Below, piece by piece: positions 48,548-61,029 of a DNA stretch of 64,000 bases. Position 1 is the stretch's first letter. Each line of letters opens with the position of its first letter. Below the pieces are notes generated by a model that saw only the letters and a program-made list of their open reading frames with translations, was not told the DNA's origin and made no database searches. A program made the position numbers and the translations under genes. The stretch is from assembly GCF_963422355.1 (NCBI RefSeq), contig NC_085094.1, positions 2,236,649 to 2,300,648 of the forward strand. Direction: 5' to 3'. The stretch is from Corticium candelabrum. Its lineage: Eukaryota; Porifera; Homoscleromorpha; Homosclerophorida; Plakinidae.

Positions 48548-49486
48548 ACCTGTTCATCTTTTTACTAGGATTCTTTCGTTCGAATGGGACTGGAAAGAAT
48601 CTTTCGTCCCAATGGGATTTTCATGTTTTTCGTCTTAGGTTGAGACGTTGAACGTTCTGAATGCAATACATACACATTTCGCTCTCTTTTACACAGTCTG
48701 CAAAGTCTAGTCGTTTTCAGAAACAACGTAGAACGCCTATGAACCCAAGACAAATTTGCCTTGGTAAAAGTTTGATGTTAGGCGTTATCTACTAAACCTA
48801 AAAATTGTCTGCGTTGTTATGGAAACCACCTAAAATGCTTTTGAGAGTCAGGAAAGCAAATCAAAGTTTGACGACCCTGTCAACCAGACCGCACTCGCGC
48901 CTTCTGACGACTCATTCGCTGTTTCATGTTCACGTCTTACGTCTGCCGATGCTGAAAATGCAATGGCACTACTTTTCACAATAGAAGCTACTCACTCAGT
49001 ACCTTGAAACAGCTCTGGATCGGTCGGAAATGTCGAAATCCCATACAGACGAATTCTTTCGAACGGGATTTTGCTATCTAGCGTGACCTTTTGCGCGCAA
49101 AACACGACAAAACGTTAGACGCTAAACGTATAAAATCACGAAATTGCTGTCACGATGGTCATTGAAAGTTGTGGACGTCAGGAAAAATCAAAGCGAGTTT
49201 TCCCTGTCCTTGTCGAACAGACCGTACTCGCGCCCTATGTCGACCATTCAGTATCAGGGAGACTGAGTACTCAGCGGTATACTACGTACGAAGAATAAAG
49301 ACACACTTAACCTACATAGCTAAAGAGCGAATGAAACAAGTATAAAAACACTTTGAGAAAATGATCGGTTTCTAGGGATGAGCGTGTACTTTTAATTAGT
49401 TAACTTATAGATTGTTTATTGCTCATTTCTTACGTCACAATCTTTTTACGCTTTCGTCACTTGCAGCAGTTGTGTGCATCTCGACT
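48548..49486. other. Unassigned sequence with two diverged direct repeats
   Basis: Segments near 48,850-48,915 and 49,170-49,245 share GTCAGGAAA, AATCAAAG, CCCTGTC, CAGACCG and ACTCGCGCC in the same order. No gene seen. Confidence 0.5.
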
Positions 49487-50104
49487 TTTATTGGCGAGCG
49501 AAGCGAGCCTCTCTCTTGTCATATCAATTGAGCTCAAGATATATTATATTTATATATTTATATATTTATGTATTTACTAGTATACATGGCCCGTCCTTCG
49601 TACGGGCAAGATACTGTAGTGTAAAGATAGGTCTGTGGACACGTCACGTGCAATCTTTGTTGCGAAGTCCCGGATGTGCTGAATGAATTCTGATCTTGTT
49701 CTTCGCGCTTGTTTCGATAGAAATCGACACACTCCCGGTGTAGCGCATGCTGCAGAAAACGTGTAGGTTGGATTTGGTGCAAATGCAATCAGAATTTGGA
49801 GACAAATGAAAGCGCTAGAAGAGTAAGTTTCGTCAGCAAGAGATATTGGATTGCTCGAAGCTTTGCGAAGGACGACGGTGCATACAGTCTACACAGGACT
49901 GGTGTGGACGTGTGTTCGAACGAACTGGAATGTGTAGCGTTTGCGTCGTCGAGAAATTTTACGCTGGGGTCGACCCCTCGAGAGGGGACCCGGTGCATAA
50001 TTTTTTTAATTTTGTTACGTAAACTTTCCTCTGTGCGTGCCGAGTGTGCTTGCTGATTCCGGTTGCAAACGGACAAAAGACGTGGCCGCCAAACGCGAAC
50101 ACAC

Positions 50105-50173
<69 letters not shown>

Positions 50174-51468
50174 CACACACACAGAGACAATTTGAGCTTT
50201 ATATGTAAGATATATTTATATATTTATATGCGTGCGTCAGCACTTGTCATATGGATTTAAGGCAAAACGGAAAGACGGATCAACAAAACGACGATGCCAG
50301 ATGAATGAAATTTTGACTCCGTAACATATGCGCTAGAATTGAAGCAAGGGACCCTTTTCGAGGGGTCGACATAATTGTAATTTCTTGACGAGGAGAGTCA
50401 AACGACTCTCGATTTTGCTCACTTACGCGACTAAAGAGAAAAGGAGACTGATTTGTGACAAACGGAATTAAAAAGAAAAGCTAAACGAAGAGAAAAGTCT
50501 GTTTTTTGAGTTTCCGCGCGTTACTTTAATAGAAATTATTGCTACGCAACATTGTCACGTGACTATGCGATCATTGTTACGCGACTATCTCAGTAAACGA
50601 GTGAGACGATTGAAGCGTGAACGAAGAATTGAAGACAACTATAGTATTTTGCGTTCAATTATCAGAACTCGGCGTTCAGTTACCCGATTCAGGCAAGCAA
50701 TTATCCGAATTGGGCGTTCAGTTATCCCATTCGGGCATTCGATTATCTGACATACAGTTATCCGATGTTCTGTCCTAATTAGAAGTACCAAATATGTAAA
50801 TAATTATTTTAGTCGCACATTTCTTTCATGACGTCTTTCTAGGATGCTCACTCACGTTTCAGCTGAACAATAAATGATTGATTCAAGAAAGGTGGGAAGG
50901 CGAAGTGGTGAAATTCGAGCTCTTGATTAGCTAAAAACCCGCGACAACGCATGATAGACTGTTGCATGGTATCACTCAAGACGCCCGATTTACAAAGTAT
51001 GCGGATTGCACCATGATTGACGGAGCAAGGCGTTGTTGTAGGCTTCCTAGATATGTAGATTTAGATTGCTCACAACAGCTTAGTTAGACCTCCGTGGAAA
51101 CGTGGGACACCAAGATTAGTGCAAAAGAAATTATTCTACAACACACGCTCAAATTCATGCTAAAGTCAAGATTAATTACAAATTATTGCGTCTATACAGC
51201 TGATGAATGATGATATTTGAGCAGCTGCCCAACTGCAGACCATGGAAGTTATTTAGTTGCACAACAGCCGTAAGCAACGGATAATTGAACGCCTGAATCG
51301 AATAATTGAACGCAAAATTCTATAGAAGAGCAACTGAGAGTCTGTTTCCTGAGGTCCCGCGTTTGATTGACAGAAACTATTGCTAAGTAACGCAGCCATT
51401 GTTACGCGAATAGGCAAAGACACAACACAATCGCTCGCCAAACACAATGCTAACCGAGCATTGACTAG
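49487..51468 (+). repeat. Array unit 1 (carries an insertion)
   Basis: Full unit split by about 627 bases (49,581-50,207). CTAG end at 51,465-51,468. Confidence 0.8.
49581..50207. mobile_element. Insertion in array unit 1
   Basis: Sequence absent from the other units. Starts right after a CTAG with TATACATG and a GCCCGT...ACGGGC hairpin (49,590-49,607). Contains CCCCTCGAGAGGGG near 49,974 and (CA)n at 50,098-50,185. Possibly another repeat family; ends not proven. Confidence 0.5.
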
Positions 51469-52777
51469 TATTTATTGGCGAGCGAAGCGAGCCTCTCTCT
51501 TGTCATGTCAATTGAGCTCGAGATATATTATATATATACGTGCGTCAGCACTTGTCATGCGGATTTACGGCAAAACAGAAAGACAAATCGACAAAACGAC
51601 GATGCCAGATGAATGCAATTTTGACTCCGTAACATGCGCTAAAAATTGAAGCATGGGACCTCTTTCAAGGGGTCGACTCAATTGTAATTTCTTGACGAGG
51701 AGAGTCAAACGACTCTCGATTTAGCTCACTTACGCGACTAAAGAGAAAAGGAGACTGATTTGTGACAAACGGAATTAAAAAGAAAAGCTAAACGAAGAGA
51801 AAAGTCTGTTTTTTGAGTTTCCGCGCGTTACTTTAATAGAAATTATTGCTACGCAACATTGTCACGTGACTATGCGATCATTGTTACGCGACTATCTCAG
51901 TAAACGAGTGAGACGATTGAAGCGTGAACGAAGAATTGAAGACAACTATAGCATTTTGCGTTCAATTATCCGAACTTGGCGTTCAGTTACACGATTCAGG
52001 CAAGCAATTATCCGAATTGAGCGTTCAGTTATCCGATTCGGGCATTCGATTATCCGATGTTCTGTCCTAATTAGAAGTACCAAATATAGAAATAATTATT
52101 TTAGTCGCACATTTCTTTCATGACGTCTTTCTATGATGCTCACTCACGTTTCAGCTGAACAATAAATGATTGATTCAAGAAAGGTGGGAAGGTGAAGTAG
52201 TGAAATTCGAGCTCTTGATTAGCTAAAAACCAGCTGCGACGCATGATGGACTGTTGCATGGTATCACGCAAGACGCGCGATTTACAAAGTATGCGGATTA
52301 CACCACGATTGACGGAGCAAGGCGTTGTTGTAGGCTTTTTAAATATGTAGATTTAGATTGCTCACAACAGCTTAGTTAGACCTCCGCGGAAACGCGGGAC
52401 ACCAAGATTAGTGCAAAGGAAATTATCCTACAACACACGCTAAAAATTCACGCTAAAGTCAAGATTAATTACAAATTATTGCGTCTATACAGCTGATGAA
52501 TGATGATATTTGAGCAGCTGCCCAACCGCAGACTATATAAGTTATTCAGTTTTACATGATATTGCAGAACAGCCCTAACTAAGCAACGGATAATTGAACT
52601 CCTGAACGGGATAATTGAACGCAAAATACTTTAGAAGAGCAACTGAAAGTCTGTTTCCTGAGGTCCCGCGTTTGATTGACAGAAACTATTGCTAAGTAAC
52701 GCAACCATTGTTACGCGAATATGCAAAGACACAACACCATCGCTCGCCAAACACAATGCTAACCGAGCATTTACTAG
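51469..52777 (+). repeat. Array unit 2
   Basis: 1,309 bases; complete start word at 51,475 and CTAG at 52,774-52,777. Confidence 0.85.
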
Positions 52778-54102
52778 TTGGCGAGCGAAGCGAGCCTCTC
52801 TCTTGTCATGTCAATTGAGCTCGAGATATATTTTATTTATATATTTATATATTTATATATTTATATATTTATATGCGTACGTCAGCACTTGTCATATAGA
52901 TTTACGGCAAAACGGAAAGACGGATCAACAAAACGACGATGCCAGATGAATGCAATTTTGACTCCGTAACATATGCGCGAAAATTGAAGTAAGGGCCTTT
53001 TCGAGGGGTCGACTTAATTGTAATTTCTTGGCGAGAAGAGTAAAACGACTCTCGATTTTACACCCTTACGCGACTAAAGAGCAAAGGAGACTGATACGTG
53101 ACAAACGGGATGGAAAGGAAAAGCTAAAAGAAGAGAAAAGTCTGTGTTTTGAGTTTCCGCGCGTTACTTTGACAGAAATTATTGTGACGCAACCATTATC
53201 ACGTGACTACGCGACCATTGTTACGCGCCTATTTCAGCTAATAAACGAGTGAGACAAGTGAAGAGTGAACGAAAAATTAAAGACAACTAGTGTATTTTGC
53301 GTTCAATTATCCCATTCAGGCATTCAATTATCCGACTCAGGTATTCAATTATCCGATGTTCTGTCTTAGAAGTACTAAATTTATAGAAATAATTGTTTCA
53401 GACTGATACGTAAAGTCAAAACCGCGCACATTTCTTTCATGACGTCTTTCTATGATGCTCACTCACGTTTCAGCTGACCAATAAATGATTGATTCAAGAA
53501 AGGTGAGAAGGCGAAGTAGTGAAATTCGAGATGTTGATTAGCTAAAAACCTGCTAAGACGCATGATGGACTGTTGCATGGTATCACGCAGGACGCGCGGT
53601 TTACAAAATATGCGAATTACACCACGATTGAAGGGATAAAACCGTTGTTGTAGGCTTCCTAGATATGTACATTTAGTTTGCTCACAACAGTTTAGTTAGA
53701 CCTCCGCGGAAACGTGGGACACCAAGATTAGTGCAAAAATATTTCGTACAACACAAGCTAAAAATTCACGCTAAAGTCAAAATTAATTACAAATTATTGC
53801 GTCTATACAGCTGATGAATGATGATATTTGAGCAGCTGCCCAACCGCAGACTATGTAAGTTATTCAGTTTTCCATGATATTGCACAACAGCCGTAAGGAA
53901 CGGATAATTGAACGCCTGAATCGGATAATTGAACGCCAAATACTATAGAAGAGCAACTGAAAGTCTGTTTCCTTAGTTCCCGCGTTTGTTTGACAGAAAC
54001 TATTGCCACGTAACGCAACCATTGTTACACGAATTATCACTCAATAGGTAAAGATAGAACACCATCGCTCGCCAAACACAATGCTAACCGAGCATTTACT
54101 AG
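52778..54102 (+). repeat. Array unit 3
   Basis: 1,325 bases; begins immediately after the CTAG of unit 2, without a spacer. Confidence 0.85.
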
Positions 54103-55502
54103 TATATTTATATATTTATATATTTATATATTTATATATTTATATATTTATATATTTATATATTTATTGGCGAGCGAAGCGAGCCTCTCTCTTGTCATGT
54201 CAATTGAGCTCGAGATATATTATATTTATATATTTATATATTTATATATTTATATATTTATATATATACGTACGTCAGCACATGGATTTACGGCAAAACA
54301 GAAAGACAAATCGACAAAACGACGATGCCAGATGAATGCAATTTTGGCTCCGTAACATATGCACTAAAAATTGAAGCATGGGACCTCTTTTGAGGGGTCG
54401 ACTCAATTGTAATTTCTTGGCGAGGAGAGTCAAACGACTCTCGATTTTGCTCCCTTACGCGACTAAAGAGAAAAGGAGACTGATTTGTGACAAACGGAAT
54501 GAAAACGAAAAGCTAAAAGAAGAGAAAAGTCTGTTTTTTTGAGTTTCCGCGCGTTACTTTGATAGAAATTATTGCTACGCAACCATTGTCACGTGACTAT
54601 GCGATCATTGTTACGCGACTATCTCAGTAAACGAGTGAGACGACTGAAGCGCGAACGAAGAATTGAAGACAACTATAGTGTTTTGCGTTCAATTATCTGA
54701 ACTCAGCGTTCAGTTACCCGATTCAGGTAAGCAATTATTCGAATTGGCCGTTCAGTTATCCGATTCGGGCATTCAATTATCCGATGTTCTGTCCTAATTA
54801 GAAGTACCAAATATAGAAATAATTATTTTAGTCGCACATTTCTTTCATGACGTCTTTCTAGGATGCTCACTCACGTTTCAGCTGAATAATAAATGATTGA
54901 TTCAAGAAAGGTGAGAAGGCGAAGTAGTGAAATTCGAACTCTTGATTAGCTAAAAACCTGCTAAGACGCATGATGGACTGTTGCATGGTATCACGCTGGA
55001 CGAGCGGTTTACAAAGTATGCAGATTACACTACGATTGACGGAGCATGGCGTTGTTGTAGGCTTCCTAGATATGTAGATTTAGTTCGCTCACAACAGCTT
55101 AGCTAGACCTCCGCGGAAACGTGGGACACCAAGAAGATTAGTGCAAAGGAAATTATAGTACAACACACACTAAAAATTCACGCTAAAGTCAAGATTAATT
55201 ACAAATTATTACGTCTATACAGCTGATGAATGATGATATTTGAGCAGCTGCCCAACCGCAGACTATGTAAGTTATTCAGTTTCCATGATATTGCACAACA
55301 GCCGTAAGCAACGGATAATTGAACGCCTAAATCGGATAATTGAACACCAAATACTATAGAAGAGTAACTGAAAGTCTGTTTCCTGAGTTCCCGCGTTTGT
55401 TTGACAGAAACTATTGCTACGTAACGCAACCATTGTTACGCGAATAGGTAAAGACAGAACACCATCGCTCGCCAAACACAATGCTAACCGAGCATTTACT
55501 AG
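54103..55502 (+). repeat. Array unit 4
   Basis: 1,400 bases including about 65 bases of TATATTTA repeat before the start word at 54,167. Confidence 0.85.
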
Positions 55503-56387
55503 TATATTTATATATTTATATATTTATATATTTACATATTTATATGCGTACGTCAGCACTTTTCATATCGATTTACGGCAAAACGGAAAGACGGATCGAG
55601 AAAACGGCGATGCCAGATGAATGCAATTTTGACTCCGTTACATATGCGTTAAAAATTGAAGTAAGGGACTCCTTTCGAGAGGTCGACTCAATTGTAATTT
55701 CTTGGCGAAAAGAGTGAGACGACTCTCGATTTTGCTCCTTTATGCGACTAAAGAGCAAAGGAGACGGATGCGTGACAAACGGAATGGAAAGAAAAAAGCT
55801 AAAAGAAGAGAAAAGTCTGTTTTTTGAGTTTCCGCGCGTTACTTTGACAGAAATTATTGCTACGCAACCATTATCATGTGACTACACGACCATTGTTACG
55901 CGACTATCTCAGTAAACGAGTGAGATGATTGAAGCGTGATCGAATATTTGAAGACAACTATAGTATTTTGCGTTCAATTATCCGATTCCGGCAATCAATT
56001 ATCCGAATTGGGCGTTCAGTTATCCGATTCAGGCATTCAATTATCCAATGTTGTCTTAGAAGTACCAAATTTATAGAAATAATTATTTCAGTCTGATACG
56101 TAAAGTCAAAACCTCCACATTTCTTTCATGACGTCTTTCCCGTTTCAGCTGAACAATAAATGATTGATTCAAGAAAGGTGGGAAGGCGAAGTAGTGAAAT
56201 TCGAGCTCTTGATTAGCTAAAATCCAGCTACGACGCATGATGGGGACTGTGATGGTATCACGCTAGACACGCGGTTTACAAAGTATGCGGATTACACTAC
56301 GATTGGCACAGCAAGACGTTGTTGTAGTCTTCCTAAATACGTAGATTTAGTTCGCTCACAACAGCTTAGCTAGACCTCCGCGGAAAA

Positions 56388-56539
56388 TGTGGTATACTTG
56401 AAGTATAGCAATAGAACACAACACGTAAACAAGCGTAACAACTAGAAATACAACACGACGTCTGCCTTCCTGCAGCCGGTATAAGTCTAACCCCCGGATA
56501 TATCCCAGTCAAACCATTTACCAAGCCCCGTATATTACA
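56388..56539 (-). repeat. 3' LTR of the 56.4-60.6 kb Gypsy element
   Basis: 152 bases, TGTGGTATAC to GTATATTACA. Confidence 0.93.
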
Positions 56540-56551
56540 TCTCCCCTTGTT

Positions 56552-59098
56552 TCAAACATAGTCCTTCCTCCACTGTGGGGTTTTCACTAATCGTCCATAT
56601 CGTGTTCGTGTTTCTATATGTTCTTCAGACCTGACCGGGGTTTGCTGTGCAGCTTCTTCCAGTGCCTGTTGATGGTTACTATTAGTCTCTTGATGATCTC
56701 TCTGCCCTTCCACCATTTCAGGGTTTAGTCGAAGATCATGACGATTGCGTCTTAGAGTACCCCCTGATTCAGTCACTACACGGTATGATCTTGGCTGTAT
56801 CTCTCTATCCACTGTCGCAGGTACATTCCACTCTCCACCTATTTGGTCATGAACCAACACCCGAGTTCCTGGTTCCAAGTCTGGTAAGGATCGCACTCCA
56901 TGTCTTCTGTTATATTCTGCTGCCTGCTTTGCTTTGCTACCCCTGTCTTTCTCTCTCACTGAAGACTTATCCACCAACTGTGGAATCAATTGACTAGCAA
57001 TAGTTGGCATGGTTGTCCGCAACTTCCTCCCCATTAACAATTGACCAGGAGACACTCCAGTGGCTTCATGTTCTGTAGCTCTATATGCTAACAGTCCCAA
57101 GTGTGGATCTTCCCCTGCGTGCCAAGCCTTCTTAATCAGGGCTTTGACAGTCCCCACAGTCTTTTCGGCTAGTCCATTTCCTTGTGGATGTCTAGGAGAT
57201 GACGTTACATGCATAAACTGATAAGTCCTGCTAAAGTTCTTAAAGTCCTCACTCACAAACTGTGGTCCATTATCTGTGACCAGTACATTGGGAATCCCAA
57301 ATCGTGAGAAAATACCCTTCAGTGCTAGTACCATATCCGTTGATTTTGTTCCTGTGAGCTGTTTAACTTCCGGATACCTCGAGTAATAGTCAACAACCAC
57401 TAGAAAATGCATCTTTTCTACTTCAAATAGATCCGCACCCAATTTTTCCCAAGGTCTTCCTGGCATTGCAGTACTACAGAGTGGCTCTTTCCTCTGCTCA
57501 CTTGCATATCTTGCACACGTTGTACAGTTGGAAACTATTAACTCCAACTGACTATTCATTTGCGGCCACCATACTGACTGTCTTGCTCGTTTCTTGGTCT
57601 TTACTATTCCCAAATGTCCATCATGTGCCAGCTTAAGCATCTCCTTTCTCATAGACTTGGGAATAACTATCTGATGTCCCCTCAACAGTAACCCGTCAAC
57701 CACAGTCAATAAATCCTTATGGCTCCAAAACGGGCGAATAGCAGCAACAATCTGAGTAACCCGATTCGGCCATCCTGCATTGACAACCCTGATCAACTCT
57801 TGCATATCTGAATCTTGACGAGTTGCCTCCTTGATCCTCAATAGACCATCTTTTGATGCTGGTAATGCATCTCTAATTCCCTCAACGTGTTCTTCAACCG
57901 CCTTTATCAACTCATCCACCATGCTATCTACATTAGCAGGACTTTGTGGTCGTCTAGACAACGCATCAGCTACTTGCAACTCTCTCCCAGGAACATAGAC
58001 AACTTGAAAGTTAAATTTCATCATACGCATCTTAAAACGTTGAATCCGCGGAGGACTTTGATCTAAGTCTTGCTTGTTCAAAATAGTGACTAGAGGTTTA
58101 TGGTCTGTTTCAATGGTAAATGGCTCATCTCGACCCAACAGAAATGATTCAAATCGGTCACATCCCCAAACCAAAGCCAATGCTTCTTTTTCAATTTGTG
58201 AAAAAGGTTTTTCTTGATCTGTCAACGTTCTTGATGCATACATAACCGGTGCTTTTCTTCCATCTGATTGAATTTGCAGCAATGCAGCACCCAGACCATA
58301 CGAAGAGGCATCGGCCGAGACAGCTGTTTTAGCTTCAGCACTATAAAATGCTAAAACTGGTGCTTGAACAATCATTTGCTTCAAATCTGACAAACAATTT
58401 TGATGCTCAGCTGTCCAGATCCAATCTGTATCCTCACGAAGCAGGTTTCTCAGTGGACCTGCTTTGTGAGAAAATTCAGGCAAAAACTTGGCCAAATAAC
58501 TAAACATCCCCAAAATAGTGCGTAATTGATCTTTATTTGTTGGACTCTCTAGTGAAGTTACTGCACTAATCTTGTCCGGATCAGCCTTCAAACCTTCGTT
58601 AGACAAAACATGACCAAAAAATTTGACTTCCTGTTTCCGGAGCTGGCATTTGCTCATATTCAGCTTCAATCCACTGGCCTTACATTTCTCTAAAACCCGC
58701 CTCAATCGTTGATCGTGCTCTTCTTCATTCACACCCCATACCACGATGTCATCAATAAAACAATCACAGCCATCTATCCCTGCCAAAATCTGCCTCATCA
58801 CTCTCTGAAAAATTTCAGGACCAGAGGTAATGCCAAATGGCAATCTCAGACATCGGAAACGTCCAAATGGTGTAATAAACGTTGTTAGTAACGAGCTGCT
58901 TTCATTTAAAGGAATCTGACAAAATCCTGATTCAGCATCCAGAGTTGTAAAACACTTAGAACCTTGCATCTTAGCAAAAATCTCCTCAGCCACAAGAATT
59001 TGGAATCGTTCACGTCTTATAGACTTGTTGAGCTCACTGAAGTCAATACACACTCTTATTTGACCATTCTTCTTAAGAACTGGCACCATAGGTGCAAT
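56552..59098 (-). CDS. Pol of the young Gypsy element: RT, RNase H, integrase
   Basis: 848 codons without a stop. RT: VPVLKKNGQIRVCIDFSELN, FTTLDAESGFCQIPL, LRLPFGITSGPEIFQRVM, catalytic box CFIDDIVVWG, FFGHVLSNEGLKADPDKI. RNase H: AVSADASSYGLGAALLQ, EKEALALVWGCDRFESF, TDHKPLVTIL, ADALSR. Integrase: zinc block HDGHLGIVKTKKRARQSVWW with CTTCAR, DDE core ADLFE, TDNGPQF (about 57,260-57,280), GLAEKTVG, and a C-terminal beta domain (LEPGTRVLVHDQIGGEW). It lies in the same frame as the upstream gag-protease part. All catalytic residues I can check are present, so this half could be functional if expressed. Confidence 0.92.
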   Translation of the reverse strand: MAPMVPVLKKNGQIRVCIDFSELNKSIRRERFQILVAEEIFAKMQGSKCFTTLDAESGFCQIPLNESSSLLTTFITPFGRFRCLRLPFGITSGPEIFQRVMRQILAGIDGCDCFIDDIVVWGVNEEEHDQRLRRVLEKCKASGLKLNMSKCQLRKQEVKFFGHVLSNEGLKADPDKISAVTSLESPTNKDQLRTILGMFSYLAKFLPEFSHKAGPLRNLLREDTDWIWTAEHQNCLSDLKQMIVQAPVLAFYSAEAKTAVSADASSYGLGAALLQIQSDGRKAPVMYASRTLTDQEKPFSQIEKEALALVWGCDRFESFLLGRDEPFTIETDHKPLVTILNKQDLDQSPPRIQRFKMRMMKFNFQVVYVPGRELQVADALSRRPQSPANVDSMVDELIKAVEEHVEGIRDALPASKDGLLRIKEATRQDSDMQELIRVVNAGWPNRVTQIVAAIRPFWSHKDLLTVVDGLLLRGHQIVIPKSMRKEMLKLAHDGHLGIVKTKKRARQSVWWPQMNSQLELIVSNCTTCARYASEQRKEPLCSTAMPGRPWEKLGADLFEVEKMHFLVVVDYYSRYPEVKQLTGTKSTDMVLALKGIFSRFGIPNVLVTDNGPQFVSEDFKNFSRTYQFMHVTSSPRHPQGNGLAEKTVGTVKALIKKAWHAGEDPHLGLLAYRATEHEATGVSPGQLLMGRKLRTTMPTIASQLIPQLVDKSSVREKDRGSKAKQAAEYNRRHGVRSLPDLEPGTRVLVHDQIGGEWNVPATVDREIQPRSYRVVTESGGTLRRNRHDLRLNPEMVEGQRDHQETNSNHQQALEEAAQQTPVRSEEHIETRTRYGRLVKTPQWRKDYV

Positions 59099-60466
59099 TC
59101 AATCTGTCGGTTCAACCACTTCTTGAATAATCCCCATCTTCTGCATTCTCTCTAATTCATTTCTCAATTTTGGCAGCAACGGAAGCTTCACACGTCTAGG
59201 AGCAAAAACTGAATATGGAACAGCACCTTCTTTCAATCGAATTTGATAGCCATGATCCCTTAGAAGTCCTGGAGTACCAAACACAGTAGAATAATCTTTC
59301 AAAACTACGTCCTTTACAATCTGATTGTCATTTCTATCTACTTCAGCAATTCGTTTGACCAGTCCTAGTTTTTGACATGCATTTAGTCCCAATATTGGTG
59401 AAGCTGTTGCCGGCACAACATAAAACTGCAAATGGTGAGTTGTTCCATGCTCCACCTGACACAAGCATTGTCCATCTACTGGCAGTGGTCTAGATAACCC
59501 ATATGGCATTAATCTAATTTTAGCCGGTTCCAGTACTGGTTTAGATGTCAGTCTACAATAAACACTCCGAGGTAGGACATTAACTTGAGCTCCTGTGTCT
59601 AGTTTAAAGTTTACCATAATGCCGTTAGTTCTCAGAGACGTAGACCACACATCTGACTTTGAGCCACCTAGAGCACTAATAAACATTTCAGCAGGCTGTT
59701 CTTCTTGCATCATCATTTCCTGCACTTGTGCTTCATTAGCCTTGCACTTACTTGCAAAATGTCCGCGTAGTCCACACTTTAAACAATTTCTTGTGACGGC
59801 AGGGCATCTCCTCTCTGGATGATTCCTTCCACACTTAGGACAAAATCGTATGAATTGCCAGTCTCCTGTCCTTTTACTTTCTTTCCTAACAGCATCTAGG
59901 TCGCCTGCCGTACTGGTGGATCCACTTTCCAACTCTTTCAACTGAAACTGGGACAGTTCTGATGCCTTGCATATCGCCACTGCTTTCTCTAACGTCAAGT
60001 CCATCTCTCTCAACAACCTCTCTCTCAATCTTGACTCCAGAACTCCACAAACTAACCTGTCTTTAACCAATGACTCACTGATCACTCCAAATTCACACGT
60101 CTTCTCTAATGTACGTAACTCAGTAACATACTGGTCTATTGTTTCTCCCTGCAACTGATTTCTCATGAAGAAGCAATGTCTTTCATACGTCAAGTTTCGT
60201 TTTGGAATGAAGTGTTCTTCAAACTTTTTCGTCACGTCTTCCAGCTTGTCCTTGCTTTCTTCAGTGCCGAAAACGAAGGTGTTGTAAACATCAAGAGCCT
60301 CGGGCCCGATTGAATGTAAAAACACCGACGTTTGCACCGGATCCCCTTGAGATGTCAACCCTGAAGCTACTCGATAAATTTCAAATCGCTGCCTCCATTT
60401 CTTCCATGCCATGGCCAAGTTTCTTCCCGTCAACGATAGATGTTCTGGAGGATTCAGACGCTCCAT
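59099..60466 (-). pseudogene. Gag-protease and RT start of the young Gypsy element, ended by TGA
   Basis: ATG at 60,466 overlaps the primer-binding site. 455 codons follow: capsid-like region (FLHSIGPEALDVYNTFVFG, KFEEHFIPKRNLTYERHCFF), two zinc knuckles (CPKCGRNHPERRC, with one residue fewer than usual, and CLKCGLRGHFASKC), protease LDTGAQVNVLP, and the RT entry (LPLLPKLRNELERMQKMGII). It ends in ...PTD then TGA. The RT family normally has tryptophan here, and the frame resumes at once with IAPMVPVLKK, so one TGG-to-TGA change explains the break. Programmed read-through is unlikely within RT. Confidence 0.88.
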
Positions 60467-60478
60467 CTCCTGGTACCA

Positions 60479-60624
60479 TGTGGTATACTTGAAGTATAGC
60501 AATAGAACACAACACGTAAACAAGCGTACCAACTAGAAATACAACACGACGTCTGCCTGCAGCAGGTATAAGTCTCACCCCCGGATGTATCCCAGTCAAA
60601 CCATTTACCAAGCCCCGTATATTA
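60479..60624 (-). repeat. 5' LTR of the 56.4-60.6 kb Gypsy element
   Basis: 146 bases; partner of 56,388-56,539 with a 4-base deletion. Confidence 0.93.
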
Positions 60625-61029
60625 ACGTGGGACACCAAGATTAGTGCAAAGAAATTATCGTACAACACACGCTAAAAATTCACGCTAAAGTCAAGATCAA
60701 TTACAAATTATTGCGTCTAGACAGCTGATGAATGATGATATTTGAGCAGCTGCCTAACCGCACACTATGTAAGAAAGTTATTTAGTTTCCATGATATTGC
60801 ACAACAGCCGTAAGCAACGGATAATTGAACGCCGAATTCAGATAATTGAACACCGGATTCGGATAATTGAAAGAAAAATACTATAGAAGAGCAACTGAAA
60901 GTCTGTTTCCTGAGTCCCCGCGTTTGTTTGACAGAAACTATTGCTTCATAACACAACCATTGTTACGCGAATAGGTAAAGACAGAACACCATGGCTCGCC
61001 AAACACAATGCTAACCGAGCATTTACTAG

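Larger units (their letters stand above)
56388..60624 (-). mobile_element. Young Ty3/Gypsy LTR retrotransposon
   Basis: LTRs at 56,388-56,539 and 60,479-60,624 differ by only about four substitutions and one 4-base indel. A purine tract (AAACAAGGGGAGA on the minus strand) precedes the 3' LTR. TGGTACCAGGAGATGG follows the 5' LTR as a primer site resembling the end of initiator tRNA-Met. One long polyprotein frame fills the interior, broken only by a TGA at 59,101-59,099. It is nested in array unit 5. The right LTR has lost its last two bases, so the target duplication is not readable. Confidence 0.93.
55503..61029 (+). repeat. Array unit 5 (interrupted by a Gypsy element)
   Basis: Lacks the start word; about 1,290 bases when the insertion 56,388-60,624 is removed. 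The empty site in sister units reads CCGCGGAAACGTGGGACACC. Confidence 0.85.
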
